Positions 55,284 to 64,000 of a DNA stretch of 64,000 nucleotides are shown one piece after another (position 1 is the first letter of the stretch; each line of letters starts with the position of its first letter). The stretch lies in NCBI GenBank assembly GCA_019925095.2, contig CM034411.1, positions 14,818,001-14,882,000 on the forward strand. Reading direction: 5' to 3'. A program made the position numbers and the translations under genes. This DNA is from Dendrolimus kikuchii. Taxonomy: Eukaryota > Arthropoda > Insecta > Lepidoptera > Lasiocampidae. A model generated the notes under the pieces. The model saw only the letters and a list, made by a program, of their open reading frames with translations, did not search any database and had not been told where the DNA came from.

Positions 55284-55560
55284 TTTTTCTTTCGAACTCC
55301 TTACGGAGTTATTAAAACTAGTTTGTCTCCACTATGGGAGACCATCTGGATGACTTAAAACTACAGAACTGTGAGCGGCATGCAAAGTGACTATATACAA
55401 GGCGCCCTACACGCCGCCCACAGGGCGCTAGCAGCCGGGACAACCCTCCCGGCATGCAGCTACTGGCACGCCGACCAAGCTTCGGGTGGGTGGGGGAATT
55501 AACCTGCCCTAAGGGCGAGCAAGTCGAGACCTCCACCCAAGACCATCTGAATGACGATTC
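55284..55560 (-). mobile_element. presumed 5' UTR of the R1-clade element
   Basis: A leader upstream of the ORF1 start. A motif GTCATCCAGATGGTCTCC (minus strand, near 55,355) is echoed about 200 bases upstream as GTCATTCAGATGGTCTTG, suggesting internal repeats of the 5' UTR. The true 5' end is not located. Confidence 0.5.
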
Positions 55561-56231
55561 TTCCTCCGCGGTGCGGGTGCGGTCGGGTAGAACCGCCGCC
55601 ACCACACCCCACATCGCGCGACGGTGGCGAAGTTTGAAAAGGGGGCGGACCGCCCTTAAGCCCACTCCGTCGCCGGCTCGGGGATCGGCAAAACGCCTGG
55701 CCACCAGACCCGTCGCCGCCACATCGCAAGGGGCCTCTCCGCTGAACGGAGAAGTGCGAGTGGCCCGTCGAACTTGGTAAGGATGGGTAGTTGTGAAGGA
55801 GGGACACACAGGAGCCTTTTAAGGATAGGAACGTAGGTGGGACACCACTGTCACGGAGAGAAAAAGGGGAATGTGACAATGGCCGCTGGGGCCCCGGGGA
55901 CGCTTCCCCGTGTGCCAACCGCGGTCGGAGGGGGTGAGGACCGCGGGGGGCACCCCCTGGGGGAAAATCCTTCCAATACCAATCCCAACCACTTCCAACG
56001 TATCCCAACCTAAACCAACTCCTTCCAACCAAAGCCAACCATTCCCAACCCCATCCAACCTGACTCCAAAAACATGTATAACACTACACACACGTATCAA
56101 CACACATGCACAATAGTATTAAGTAGTAGTTAAGATATGTTAAGTAGAAATAAGATAGATGTAGTAACGAGACTCGGGCAAATCTTGATCGCCCGGGCCA
56201 AAAGGGGATAACAAAAAAAAAAAAAAAAAAT
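55561..56231 (+). mobile_element. GC-rich segment ending in an A run, probable 3' end of another non-LTR element
   Basis: On the plus strand the sequence becomes steadily less GC-rich, passes CCGCGGGGGGCACCCCCTGG, a degenerate CCAACC-rich tract (55,970-56,062) and an AC-rich tract, and ends GGGGATAAC followed by 18 A. That is the shape of a LINE 3' UTR and tail on the plus strand, facing away from the minus-strand ORF1. It could instead be the far 5' UTR of the R1-clade element next to an older A tail. Open frames here are compositional. Confidence 0.4.
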
Positions 56232-56269
56232 AGTCTATGGTTTATTTTGGACACCTTATTATATACGTT

Positions 56270-56560
56270 AATAACGGCCCATAAACGTCACACTGCTGGT
56301 CTCGGGCCTCCCACTAAACGGGGGCAATGGACAGTATACCCGCTACCCTTGGTCAGGTCGAGGTAGGTTTGGTACATCAGTTATCTCGATGTGCAGGTAT
56401 CATCGCGATGTTTCCATTCACCGTTGTTAGCACGTGGTAATTGTAAAAATATGCATATTAGGTCAGAAAACTGCCTAAGTGGTGCATGTGTTCCGGCCAG
56501 GCTCGAACCCGCGCCCTTTGAGTCTGGGACGCGTGCGCTAGCCATTACGCTACCACGACT
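56270..56560 (-). mobile_element. tRNA-derived SINE, family T2
   Basis: On the minus strand the head reads GTCGTGGTAGCGTAATGGCT, with A-box TAGCGTAATGGC (11 of 12 to the consensus), then GCGGGTTCGAGCCTGG with a perfect B box. The body continues left through ATGCACCACT and GATAACTGATGTACCAAACC. Its 3' end lies near 56,250. Confidence 0.8.
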
Positions 56561-57427
56561 TTATGGACATTTTGATTTTATTGTACACCTTAAGCTATTT
56601 AAATTAGTCTGTAAATATTTCAGCTGAAATTATTAACTATGCGAATGTATTGTAGTTTTTTTGGAAATAATTTTATTTCTTTTTATTACAGAAATACAAT
56701 TCGCGAGACGATTATGTAAGTACCTTTTATACTTTTTATTATGTTGAAATTTGCAGTATTTGTATGTGCACTTGGTTCCCGCTCAAAAAATCTTATTAGG
56801 TGTTGTTATCCAAAATATCTTATGCGTCATCTACATTATAGTCACTGCTACGGCAGCAAGCAGAAAAGTGGCAAGGGAAATAGGCAGCGCGAGTATGTAT
56901 AACCTGTTTTTTTCTTTTGAGCAAAATTTTAGTGAAATGAAAATGTTTGTTCAATCCTTGCCCATTACAAAGTAGGTAGGACATCGCTCCATCAATTTTG
57001 CTGTCTACTCTCTTTGTGTGTGAGGCGACGGCCAATGCACAGCAGGGAAAATGCAGCCATTTTGAACACTTCTAAAACTTATCAACTTGTTGTGATCACT
57101 AGCCGTGCCAAGAACGTTTACTATCCTTAAACTTTGTACGAAGTGTTACTTCCAAAATGGAAATTTAGTGCCGTGTGCTGTTCCCGTGTGCAACCTGAAC
57201 CGAGCAAGGAGGGCGCGGGATCCTAAGGTTGGTGGAGCTTCTGCTTTTCTAGTGCAAGAATTTAGGATATATCTCTTATATAGACCATCATTATTTGAAC
57301 CAGCATATTACCTGTGGGCTACGGTACCGCACTGTATTTATTTATATTTGTACAATTTGTAGTCTATTTTTGAAATTAATAAATTCTTAATTTATAGCAA
57401 TGATAACAATAATAATCATAATAACTT
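56561..57427. other. no gene recognised
   Basis: Mixed composition. Short Tyr/Cys-containing frames at 56,750-57,362 lack motifs. No splice-site pattern is strong enough to call an exon. Confidence 0.35.
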
Positions 57428-57722
57428 CCGGTGGTTCGGGCATGTCGAAAGAATGCATTATGAAAGAATGACTAAATAGATATACAATGCAAAAGTGGAT
57501 GGATGCAGAAGTCGTGGAAGGCCACGACACACCTTCCATGATCAAATTGATCGTGTACTAGCGGAGGGTGATGTCAGGAGCCTTAAGAACAGACGAGTGT
57601 GCATGACAAGAGTTATGAATGTCAAAGCAGCAAGTGAGGTGTGTAAGAATGGACCTAAATGGCGCTCTGTTGTTCGTGCCTACCCCGCAAGGGAACTGGC
57701 GTGAAGTTATGTATGTATGTAT
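57428..57722 (+). mobile_element. RTE-like LINE fragment
   Basis: Starts CCGGTGGTTCGGGCATGT and encodes WFGHV, GRPRHTFHDQIDRVL and AYPARELA-stop, with stops introduced near 57,478. The (TATG)n tail runs directly into another LINE end at 57,723. Confidence 0.8.
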
Positions 57723-58027
57723 TATTGTGTACGGGCAGACGCCATAGTCCCCATATTCGCAGACCCCTTGAGCCACTAGCAGTTCACCCCAATAGCCCGG
57801 TACTTTTTGTCCTCATTTCCTACAATAGTCCTACACTGGCCGGGGCTTGTCCTTGGGTGCATCACTATATGTTGTAGACAGGGATAATCGCCGATCAGTG
57901 TCACGCCACATTTACATTAAATTTGTCACGGGGCCTCTACGTGTTGGCCTTCCCATGGCCCCACGCAAGCCTTCCAAATGTCTGGGTCTTTTTGATGGCC
58001 CGTGGTCTCAAAAAAAAAAAAAAAAAA
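57723..58027 (+). mobile_element. LINE 3' end with poly(A)
   Basis: GGGCAGACGCCATAGTCCCC through GATGGCCCGTGGTCTC followed by 17-18 A. It has GC-rich 3' UTR character. The clade is uncertain (R1- or Jockey-like by appearance). It abuts the RTE-like tail without a spacer. Confidence 0.55.
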
Positions 58028-58744
58028 TTAAGTTATGCCTACAAAATAGAAAATATTAATATTTCTTATATCCTGAATAAATCGACTGGATTCCGATTCC
58101 CGGGTTTCGGCACCAAAATCGTTATATCGTGTGATCGATATATTCTAGTAAAACTCCAAATAAAAGTGATTAAATCACCCGAATATATTTTTCCACCAAT
58201 TGACATTACATTTTCCACAATGTTTTTCTATATAAAGTCAAACGATCATGAACACCTGCAAAGAGTTTGTACACAAGGGGTGGTGTGTCAAGAATCGTAC
58301 ATTCGTAATAATGATGTAACCTCCAGCAAATAAAACAGGAGAATATTTAAAATCGAAAGAAGCAGCACGCGGACGTACGTACGCAACAAGAACACATATC
58401 GTGGCGCGACGCGGACCGAAGACTGGTTTGGGATGCGCGGGCGACAATTGACGCCCGTTCACCCCGCATCCCGCTCAACCCCCTCTGGTATCCTACGCGC
58501 GCCCTCTGCCGCCCCTCTTCGCCATTTATTTTAAATATAAATAAAACATTAAATAAATAATACAATGCGTCGCTAACAAATGATTACATACCTACAAACA
58601 ATATAAGGTAGGCTCACATTTCAACACCAGGCATAATAGACTGATAATGCCGTCTTTCAGATTACAAAAGATGCTGTCTTCTTTCTTGGGGGCTGGTATA
58701 CGCTTCTTCAATAAAATTCAGAATGAAGTGTTAGACCTGTCCTT
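58028..58744. other. no gene recognised
   Basis: AT-rich sequence with a GC-rich patch at 58,350-58,520 (GGCGCGACGCGGACCGAAG, CCCGCATCCCGC). No ORF is supported. Confidence 0.35.
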
Positions 58745-58895
58745 CGTTAAATTTAGAATAAAATATTACTTTATTGTACAAAACTGCTACATAAAATCAA
58801 GAACATTAATTTACAAGTACAATCGGCGGTCTTATTGCCCATGGCGATTTCTTCCAGGCGACCTTTGGATGGAGTATAGAAGGACAACAAAAGTC
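58745..58895 (-). mobile_element. LINE 3' UTR fragment
   Basis: On the minus strand it reads CGCCTGGAAGAAATCGCCAT, GGGCAATAAGACCGCC and GTACAATAAAGTAATATTTT, the same 3' UTR type as 46,090-46,376. Confidence 0.5.
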
Positions 58896-58958
58896 GGTAG
58901 TTGCTAAACCAGCGTACTCTTACAATAATTTAATTTATTAATTAATAAATAGTAATAG

Positions 58959-59475
58959 TGTTACAACCTAGGCGCCGACAAAGACAAATTTCACTTACAG
59001 ATTTGTAGAAGCACATTTATTACCAGTCGGCATTTGAACTAATAACATTGAAACTATTGTAATTATTTTATGATCGTCTTCTTTTGTTTACATATTGGCA
59101 TACGGCCTATTGTTGTGTTGTAATCATTAGCCAGGTATTACGGATTTTAAAGTACAAGCTGATTCTAGGAAATTCGGTCCACGTTGCCGGGCGGGCACAT
59201 TGCATTTGTGCAGTATAAAAACGATGGGCTGATTGAGGGGGGGGGGGGGGGGCAGTCGAGCGAGAACCACCATCAAGGCGAGACGTGTGTACTACAATCG
59301 GGGATCTACTAGTGACGGACTTTGCCGCGTTTTATTGAATTACGACCTTCTGCATTACGTTTGGATTTGTTGTGTTTGGTTATATTTGTACCTGTGTTAT
59401 ACGTGTTTGTATAGTTCTAATAAACTCTATAACAGTTCTAACGGCATTTTAATTCGAGTCCCGCAACTCGTAACA
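58959..59475 (+). mobile_element. solo LTR-like element, family L2
   Basis: Begins TGTTACAACCTAGGCGCC and ends AACTCGTAACA. CAGTATAAAAAC provides a TATA-like box and CTAATAAACTC a polyadenylation-like signal downstream. The flanking tetramers are ATAG and ATAT (one mismatch). A run of about 17 G lies at 59,237-59,252. It is homologous to 33,435-33,896 on the other strand. Confidence 0.65.
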
Positions 59476-59662
59476 ATATATAAGATAATTTAATTATTAT
59501 AAACAATAATACATATTTTATGTACCTACTACAATACACATTATACATGTATATACATACATAAATACACATATTATATTATGTACATACAAAAGTAAAC
59601 AATAACACTGTAGCTTGAGGTAGTAATCTTTAAGTATTAATCGTATTATAATAATAGTATTA

Positions 59663-59979
59663 TCCGTGCAGGAACGGAGAAAGAATACAATTTCCTGCGG
59701 CCGGGCGGCCTGTCGTAAGAGGCGACAAAACAACCCACAGCCAGGTGGTAGGGCATTTGCCCGACTGGATGGCTACCACCCCTGGTCTAAAGTATGTCGC
59801 CATAACAACCTTGAGTTGTGTTCCGGCATTAGTGACCAGGTTCCAGTTTCCCTTAAGAGAGCAGCAGCGCATTTGTAGCACCTTTGGTGTTGCAAATGTC
59901 CATAGGCGATGGTAACCGCTTTCCATCGAGTGGGCTGTCTGCCTGTCTGCTGAACTCCAGCAATAAAAAAAAATAAAAA
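59663..59979 (+). mobile_element. SINE-like family P, best full-length copy
   Basis: TCCGTGCAGGAACGGAGAAAG at the start (20 shown in part), then GGCCGGGCGGCCTGTCGTAAG-type sequence, CCACAGCCAGGTGG, AACAACCTTGAGTTGTG, AGAGCAGCAGCGCATTTG and the tail CAGCAATAAAAAAAAA. The shared start point in at least six copies defines a unit of about 310 bases with an A-rich 3' end. Confidence 0.85.
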
Positions 59980-60124
59980 TAAATAAATTAAAGAAGATAA
60001 TGATCGTGTCTGCTTGATGTTCAGTGGTAGTGCATTCCAAAGTTGAATGGCCTGGACGATAAAAGACTTGTTGTAAAAATTTGTTCTGTCGACAGGCGTT
60101 TTCAGTTTCAAATTCTCTGACAAT

Positions 60125-60226
60125 AATATTTTCTTAAGTTTTCGCGACTTGTATACATAATAAAACTACGTTTTAACGGTTTTAAAATCAAATAAAATTA
60201 CCGCCCTTAAAACCGTTAAAACGTAG
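60125..60226 (-). mobile_element. 102-bp insertion with 12-bp TSD and internal hairpin
   Basis: TTCTCTGACAAT is duplicated at 60113-60124 and 60227-60238. Bases 60164-60185 and 60207-60228 are exact 22-bp reverse complements, the second running slightly into the duplication. The sequence is shared with 9,904 and 31,117. Confidence 0.7.
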
Positions 60227-60253
60227 TTCTCTGACAATCTCAAGAATCTTGAA

Positions 60254-60486
60254 TTTTTTTTTATTGCAGGAGATCAGCAGACAGGCAGACGGCCCACTTG
60301 ATAGAAAGCGGTTACCATCGCCTATGGACATTTGCAACACCAAAGTTGCTACAAATGCGCTGCTGCTCTCTTAAGGGAGACTGCAACTTGGTCACTAATG
60401 CCGGAACACAACTCGAGGTTGTTATGACGACATACTTTAGACCAGGGGTGGTAGCCATCCAGTCGGGCAAATGCCCTACCACCTGG
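60254..60486 (-). mobile_element. SINE-like family P, 5'-truncated, nested in LINE
   Basis: The T-rich left edge, GCAGGAGATCAGCAGACAGG, through CCCTACCACCTGG. It separates the two halves of the LINE ORF remnant. Confidence 0.75.
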
Positions 60487-60690
60487 AGAATGGAGAATCA
60501 CTGTAATTAAGGAACTGAAAGCGTTCCTTGAGATAATCAGGGGATTCAGGGGACTTGGGATTAAACAAAATGTTGTGAAGAAGGGACAGGATATGCGCAT
60601 TCCGGCGAAGGCGGATGGGAAGCCACTTGAGTTTAATGCGAAATTCAGATATATGATCATTGGTCATGTTTGCGTAGCCCAAGTATGATT

Positions 60691-61299
60691 ATATGATTAA
60701 AAATTTTAAGGTAAATTGAAAAGTACTTTGCTTAAAAAGGCACACTACACTATTGAATAATATTTAAATGACAGCTGCTTGCTCCAGGCTTTTATACTAT
60801 CTTCTGTATAACGCTTATAAAATATTTTGCATAACATGTAAGGAATCTATGGAGATTTGTCACTGTATGAACTCTTAGTATGTCATTATTGCGACATATA
60901 TAATATATATACATTAATATCTAATGCTCGGGCTGCATCTGCGAAAATGTCACAGTTATTGATTGCGTTCAAATGCGTCTTATTTATAGAGTTAAAAATA
61001 ACGCCGTTAACGAATAGCCACATTAATGTGTCTACCAATATTCAACGTTATTAATATATCGCATTCCAAATAACGCATTAAATCCAATGCTATATCTGCG
61101 TGATATGGCCTATAACCATAACATTACCACAGATGAAGTAGTAATGTAAAATGGATAAGGTGCTGCCATCTGTGGTGATTCAGCGAGAACTTACTCAAGG
61201 TTCTATTAGAATGCTGAACGTTTCATAACGCTCTGAAGTTATTTTCGCAAAAACACTAATTCAATAACATTATGCATATTACGTTGCGTAATTTTGCTA
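60691..61299. other. no gene recognised
   Basis: AT-rich non-coding sequence. Confidence 0.4.
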
Positions 61300-61304
61300 T
61301 AGGA

Positions 61305-61395
61305 GGCTGTGTCATTGCGGCCAAGATGGCCGCTGCGATGTCCGAGCGGCGCACGCGCATTGTCTCGTCTACTTCGTTTCGCGCTATTCACTAGG
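61305..61395 (+). promoter_or_regulatory. possible GC-rich promoter-like patch
   Basis: A roughly 80-base GC-rich patch in AT-rich DNA contains GCCAAGATGGCCGCTGCGAT, which includes an AAGATGGC motif of the YY1/pleiohomeotic type. It is followed by a 22-codon open frame (MAAAMSERRTRIVSS then TSFRAIH). It could be a first exon or promoter edge, or chance. Confidence 0.2.
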
Positions 61396-61939
61396 GATTT
61401 ACTTAATGCAGATATTTTTATCGATTAACGAATATTTATTCTATTATCTAATACCGAGTTAACAGGTATCGAGCTCAAGTTATCAGGCTTTACATTTGAA
61501 AGACGAGTCAATATATAAATTAATTAAGATAGTTAAAGTGGAGACTAATAATTCTTGGTCAATAATAAGTGGTAGAGCAAAAGCGTCTCTTTGTCAGTCG
61601 AGATGATAGGGCACGTTGAGGAATGAAAATCACGTTACAAAAAGAGCGTGAAAATAGCAGATTAATGGATAAGGATAAGGTAGCCAAAAAGATTGATATA
61701 TGGTCATATCAATTTTAGTAGCGTGCGACAGTGTACGAATCGTGTAAGCGCAACAGTGCTGAGAATGCATAGTAAGCAACACTCTGCCATTTACGCATGC
61801 CAATAAAGTTTAATATAGAGTATTTACATGTCTGAAACCGGTCTACAATTTTCTGCGCAATCAAAACTGCCGATCGGAATTATAAGTTGTGTAAAATTGT
61901 AAATAGATTTTTATCGGTCAAGAAAGGGTTATATAGTTA
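61396..61939. other. no gene recognised
   Basis: AT-rich non-coding sequence. Confidence 0.4.
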
Positions 61940-62106
61940 TACTAGTGTTTATCCCAGAGCTGCGCCGTGGGTTTAATCCTACGCTATCAGTGAAAATTTA
62001 CCTAATTCATGGTGAAAAATGCTTAAAAATGCGTTGCGTCGTATAGGAGAACTGGCTGATATACAGACAAACAGACGTGGAAAGCGACTTTGTTTTATAC
62101 TATGTA
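61940..62106 (-). mobile_element. Helitron-like fragment
   Basis: The left edge CTAGTGTTTATCCCAGAGCT and right edge CTTTGTTTTATACTATGTA have the reversed-terminus layout, though it is diverged. Confidence 0.35.
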
Positions 62107-62189
62107 AAGAAGATAAAGAAGCACGAGTAACCTGAATAAATTAAGAGGACTAAAAGATCTGATTAGAAACAGGAACTTAAGAACATTTA

Positions 62190-62345
62190 TAAAATTGTGA
62201 TGTAAAAAATAAACCATGACTATGAGTGATTCCCATAGTAAATTTTTGTTATTGCGCGTTACACACCGGTGCCATTTACTGTTTTCATGCCCGGTTGGAC
62301 CAGTGTGTGTGTACTTCCGTTGGTCAACCGTGCTCCAACAACGAT
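62190..62345. repeat. repeat shared with 36.1 kb
   Basis: GCGCGTTACACACCGGTGCC and TCATGCCCGGTTGGACCAG correspond, in reverse orientation, to 36,120-36,215. The family is not known. Confidence 0.4.
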
Positions 62346-62559
62346 AAGTAACTTATTTGGCTAAAGGAGGTTATATTCTGTAATCGTTCAGACCTAAAAC
62401 TTTATAGTTTCTTGTTCAATACACTACAATTTAAAAAAAAAAAACAAGTAGTGTAGACAACTGCACAGCAAAACATAAAGAAAAGTCGCAGCCAACCTGA
62501 TTTGAAGTACCTAATACGTAATGAATAATATGTGGGCAACCTGACTACGTATTTGTTAC

Positions 62560-63191
62560 AGAATTACAGCGATGATTGTTTTTTTTTTTTACTAAACCGG
62601 CCATTCCATGGAAACGAAGAATTGACTCGGGTTATAAGTCAGTTCTGTACCGAGTTTCATTCGTATACGTTCTGTTGTTACAAAAAAAAATGCGATCGCG
62701 TCGCCGTCTTTTCCACTATGTTCGTCTATCCCACAATAAAACCATGTCTTTTATCGGGATAAAAAGTATACTAAGTTACGCCCCGTGATGTATGTTAGCT
62801 ACGTTTTTTTTTATTTTTTATTGCAGGAGTTCAGCAGACAGGCAGACGGCCCACTTGATGGAAAGCGGTTACCATCGGCTATGGACATTTGCGACACCAA
62901 AGGTACTACAAATGCGCTGCTGCTCTCTTAAGGGAGATAGGAACCTGGTCACTAATGCCGGAACACAACTCAAGGTTGTTATGGCGACTTACTTTAGATC
63001 AGGGGTGGTAGCCATCCAGTCGGGCAAATGCCCTACCACCTGGCCCACGTTTCGAGTTTCATTTAAATCTGTTTAGTAGTTTTTATTCCAGAAGTTGCAT
63101 TTTTGGAATCTGATGGTCCGAATTAGCCCCCTGATATTTTTCACATGTCTCGTCAAACTCGAAACATTTACAGATTTATTATAGTATAGAT
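62560..63191 (-). mobile_element. Helitron-like element carrying a family P insertion
   Basis: CGGGATAAAAAGTATACTAA and, after the insertion, CGAGTTTCATTTAAATCTGT and TTTAGTAGTTTTTATTCC are Helitron-family interior motifs. The right edge TTATTATAGTATAGATAAT is the reversed 5' start. The left limit is approximate. Confidence 0.45.
62808..63045 (-). mobile_element. SINE-like family P, 5'-truncated, with short TSD
   Basis: The T-rich left edge, GCAGGAGTTCAGCAGACAGG, through CCCTACCACCTGGCC. ACGTTT occurs immediately outside both edges. Confidence 0.75.
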
Positions 63192-63500
63192 AATATAAGA
63201 CTTTTGTTTTGAGTTAGTAGTAACTTTGATGATTCATGTATTTATTTGAGAACGTGTATTTTTATATTTAACCTCTACATTAGATTCCTATTTTGGAAAC
63301 TCAAGTGAATTAAAATGGTCATAAACTGAGACGGAATTGCAAAAATATTCATGTCATATTATTGTTGTATTTATGCAACATCATGTTTTAGATTCTTACA
63401 AAAACGGGTTCCCACAGTCTTTATTAAACATTACTTACGATTATCTTCGTCTTATTGCACTTATCTTATCCTTGTTATTTAATTAGAGACAATTTTCTGG
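63192..63500. other. no gene recognised
   Basis: AT-rich non-coding sequence. Confidence 0.4.
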
Positions 63501-63512
63501 CTAATTGAAACA

Positions 63513-63676
63513 TACATACATACATACATAACTTCACGCCAGTTCCCTTGCGGGGTAGGCACGAACAACAGAGTGCCATTTAGGCTTATTCTTACACACC
63601 TCACTTGCCTCTTTGACATTCATAACTCTTGTCATGCAAGTTCGTCTGTTCTTAAGGCTCCTGACATCACCTTCTG
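63513..63676 (-). mobile_element. RTE-like LINE fragment with imperfect TSD
   Basis: The last roughly 165 bases of the family on the minus strand with the (TATG)n tail at the left. The flanks TAATTGAAACA and TAATTAAAACA differ at one position. Confidence 0.8.
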
Positions 63677-63704
63677 TAATTAAAACAAACAGCTAATAAG
63701 GTAC

Positions 63705-63930
63705 ACGTACCGTACCGTACTACCGTAGGTACCTTCCATGGTCAAATTGATCGTGTACTAGCAGAAGATGATGTCAGGAGCCTTAAGAACAGACGAGTGT
63801 GCATGACAAGAGTTATGAATGTCAAAGAGGCAAGTGAGGTGTGTAAGAATAAGCCTAAATGGCACTCTGTTGTTCGTGCCTACCCCGCAAGGGAACTGGC
63901 GTGAAGTTATGTATGTATGTATGTGTATGT
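63705..63930 (+). mobile_element. RTE-like LINE fragment with 14-bp TSD and 5' filler
   Basis: AGCTAATAAGGTAC is duplicated exactly at 63691-63704 and 63931-63944. The first roughly 29 bases (repeated CCGTA units) are not family sequence and look like filler added at the 5' junction. The rest encodes IDRVLAEDDVRSLKN through AYPARELA-stop and (TATG)n. Confidence 0.85.
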
Positions 63931-64000
63931 AGCTAATAAGGTACTAGTAATACAAATTTGTTCGTAATTATCTTTTTGGTATTATCTTGATTATTTTTAA

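Larger units (their letters stand above)
59985..60690 (-). pseudogene. LINE reverse transcriptase C-terminus split by two insertions
   Basis: On the minus strand the right part reads HISEFRIKLKWLPIRLRRNA and YLKERFQFLNYSDSPF. The left part continues LKLKTPVDRTNFYNKSFIV and QAIQLWNALPLNIKQ. These are consecutive pieces of the protein also found at 23,840. Between them lie a small repeat (60,125-60,226) and a family P SINE-like copy (60,254-60,486). Confidence 0.7.

Noticed and set aside
55499..56038. 179-codon minus-strand frame rich in Gly, Pro, Ser and Arg
   Set aside because: Compositional frame in GC-rich non-coding DNA. No domain, and it overlaps other equally open frames.
56495..56560. 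second tRNA-like sequence with perfect B box
   Set aside because: Head of SINE family T2, repeated at 39.5 kb.
2829..64000. regularly spaced repeats that might suggest a CRISPR array
   Set aside because: The repeats are dispersed retroposon copies with target duplications and irregular spacing, in a eukaryotic context.

Overview
The window looks like a transposon-dense intergenic or intronic stretch of an insect genome, most likely a moth or butterfly. The reasons are an AT-rich background, short TC...CTAG Helitron-like elements of a type common in Lepidoptera, tRNA-headed SINEs, and LINE 3' ends of several clades. This is recognition by eye, not a database match. I see no host protein-coding exon, rRNA gene or true tRNA gene that I can defend. 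Nearly everything recognisable is a mobile element or its debris.

The main object is a GC-rich non-LTR retrotransposon of the R1 clade on the minus strand (about 48,961 to at least 55,560). It has an uninterrupted 843-residue gag-like ORF1 with three zinc knuckles, and an uninterrupted 1,054-residue ORF2 with endonuclease, reverse transcriptase and a C-terminal CCHC knuckle. Both lie in the same reading frame, separated by one TAA and twelve bases. Its 5' side meets a plus-strand segment that ends in a run of A.

Around it lie many small insertions. An RTE-like LINE has left thirteen 5'-truncated copies ending in a (TATG)n tail. Many keep exact 10-14 bp target duplications, including copies of only 28 and 44 bp. 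A SINE-like family of about 300 bp occurs fourteen times. A second retroposon family of about 270 bp occurs four times, twice in tandem at one repeated target site. There are four solo-LTR-like elements in two families, two tRNA-headed SINE families, and pieces of other LINEs, including one with a restriction-like endonuclease motif. DNA transposon relics include a hAT MITE with a perfect 8-bp duplication, Tigger/pogo-like and PIF/Harbinger-like MITEs, a MITE with perfect 60-bp inverted repeats, and many Helitron-like copies.

Layout: 0-14 kb holds Helitrons, MITEs, LINE tails and two long microsatellites. 14-24 kb holds LINE and SINE fragments and the hAT MITE. 24-27 kb has little that is recognisable. 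27-29 kb holds large inverted repeats. 29-41 kb holds sparse relics, the tandem retroposons and an interrupted tRNA SINE. 41-48 kb is nested repeats. 48-56 kb is the R1-clade element. 56-64 kb holds a solo LTR, a LINE split by nested insertions, and two RTE copies in opposite orientation. The elements work in the usual autonomous and parasite relationship: the LINEs supply endonuclease and reverse transcriptase, and the SINE-like units show the same kind of target duplications and A-rich tails.
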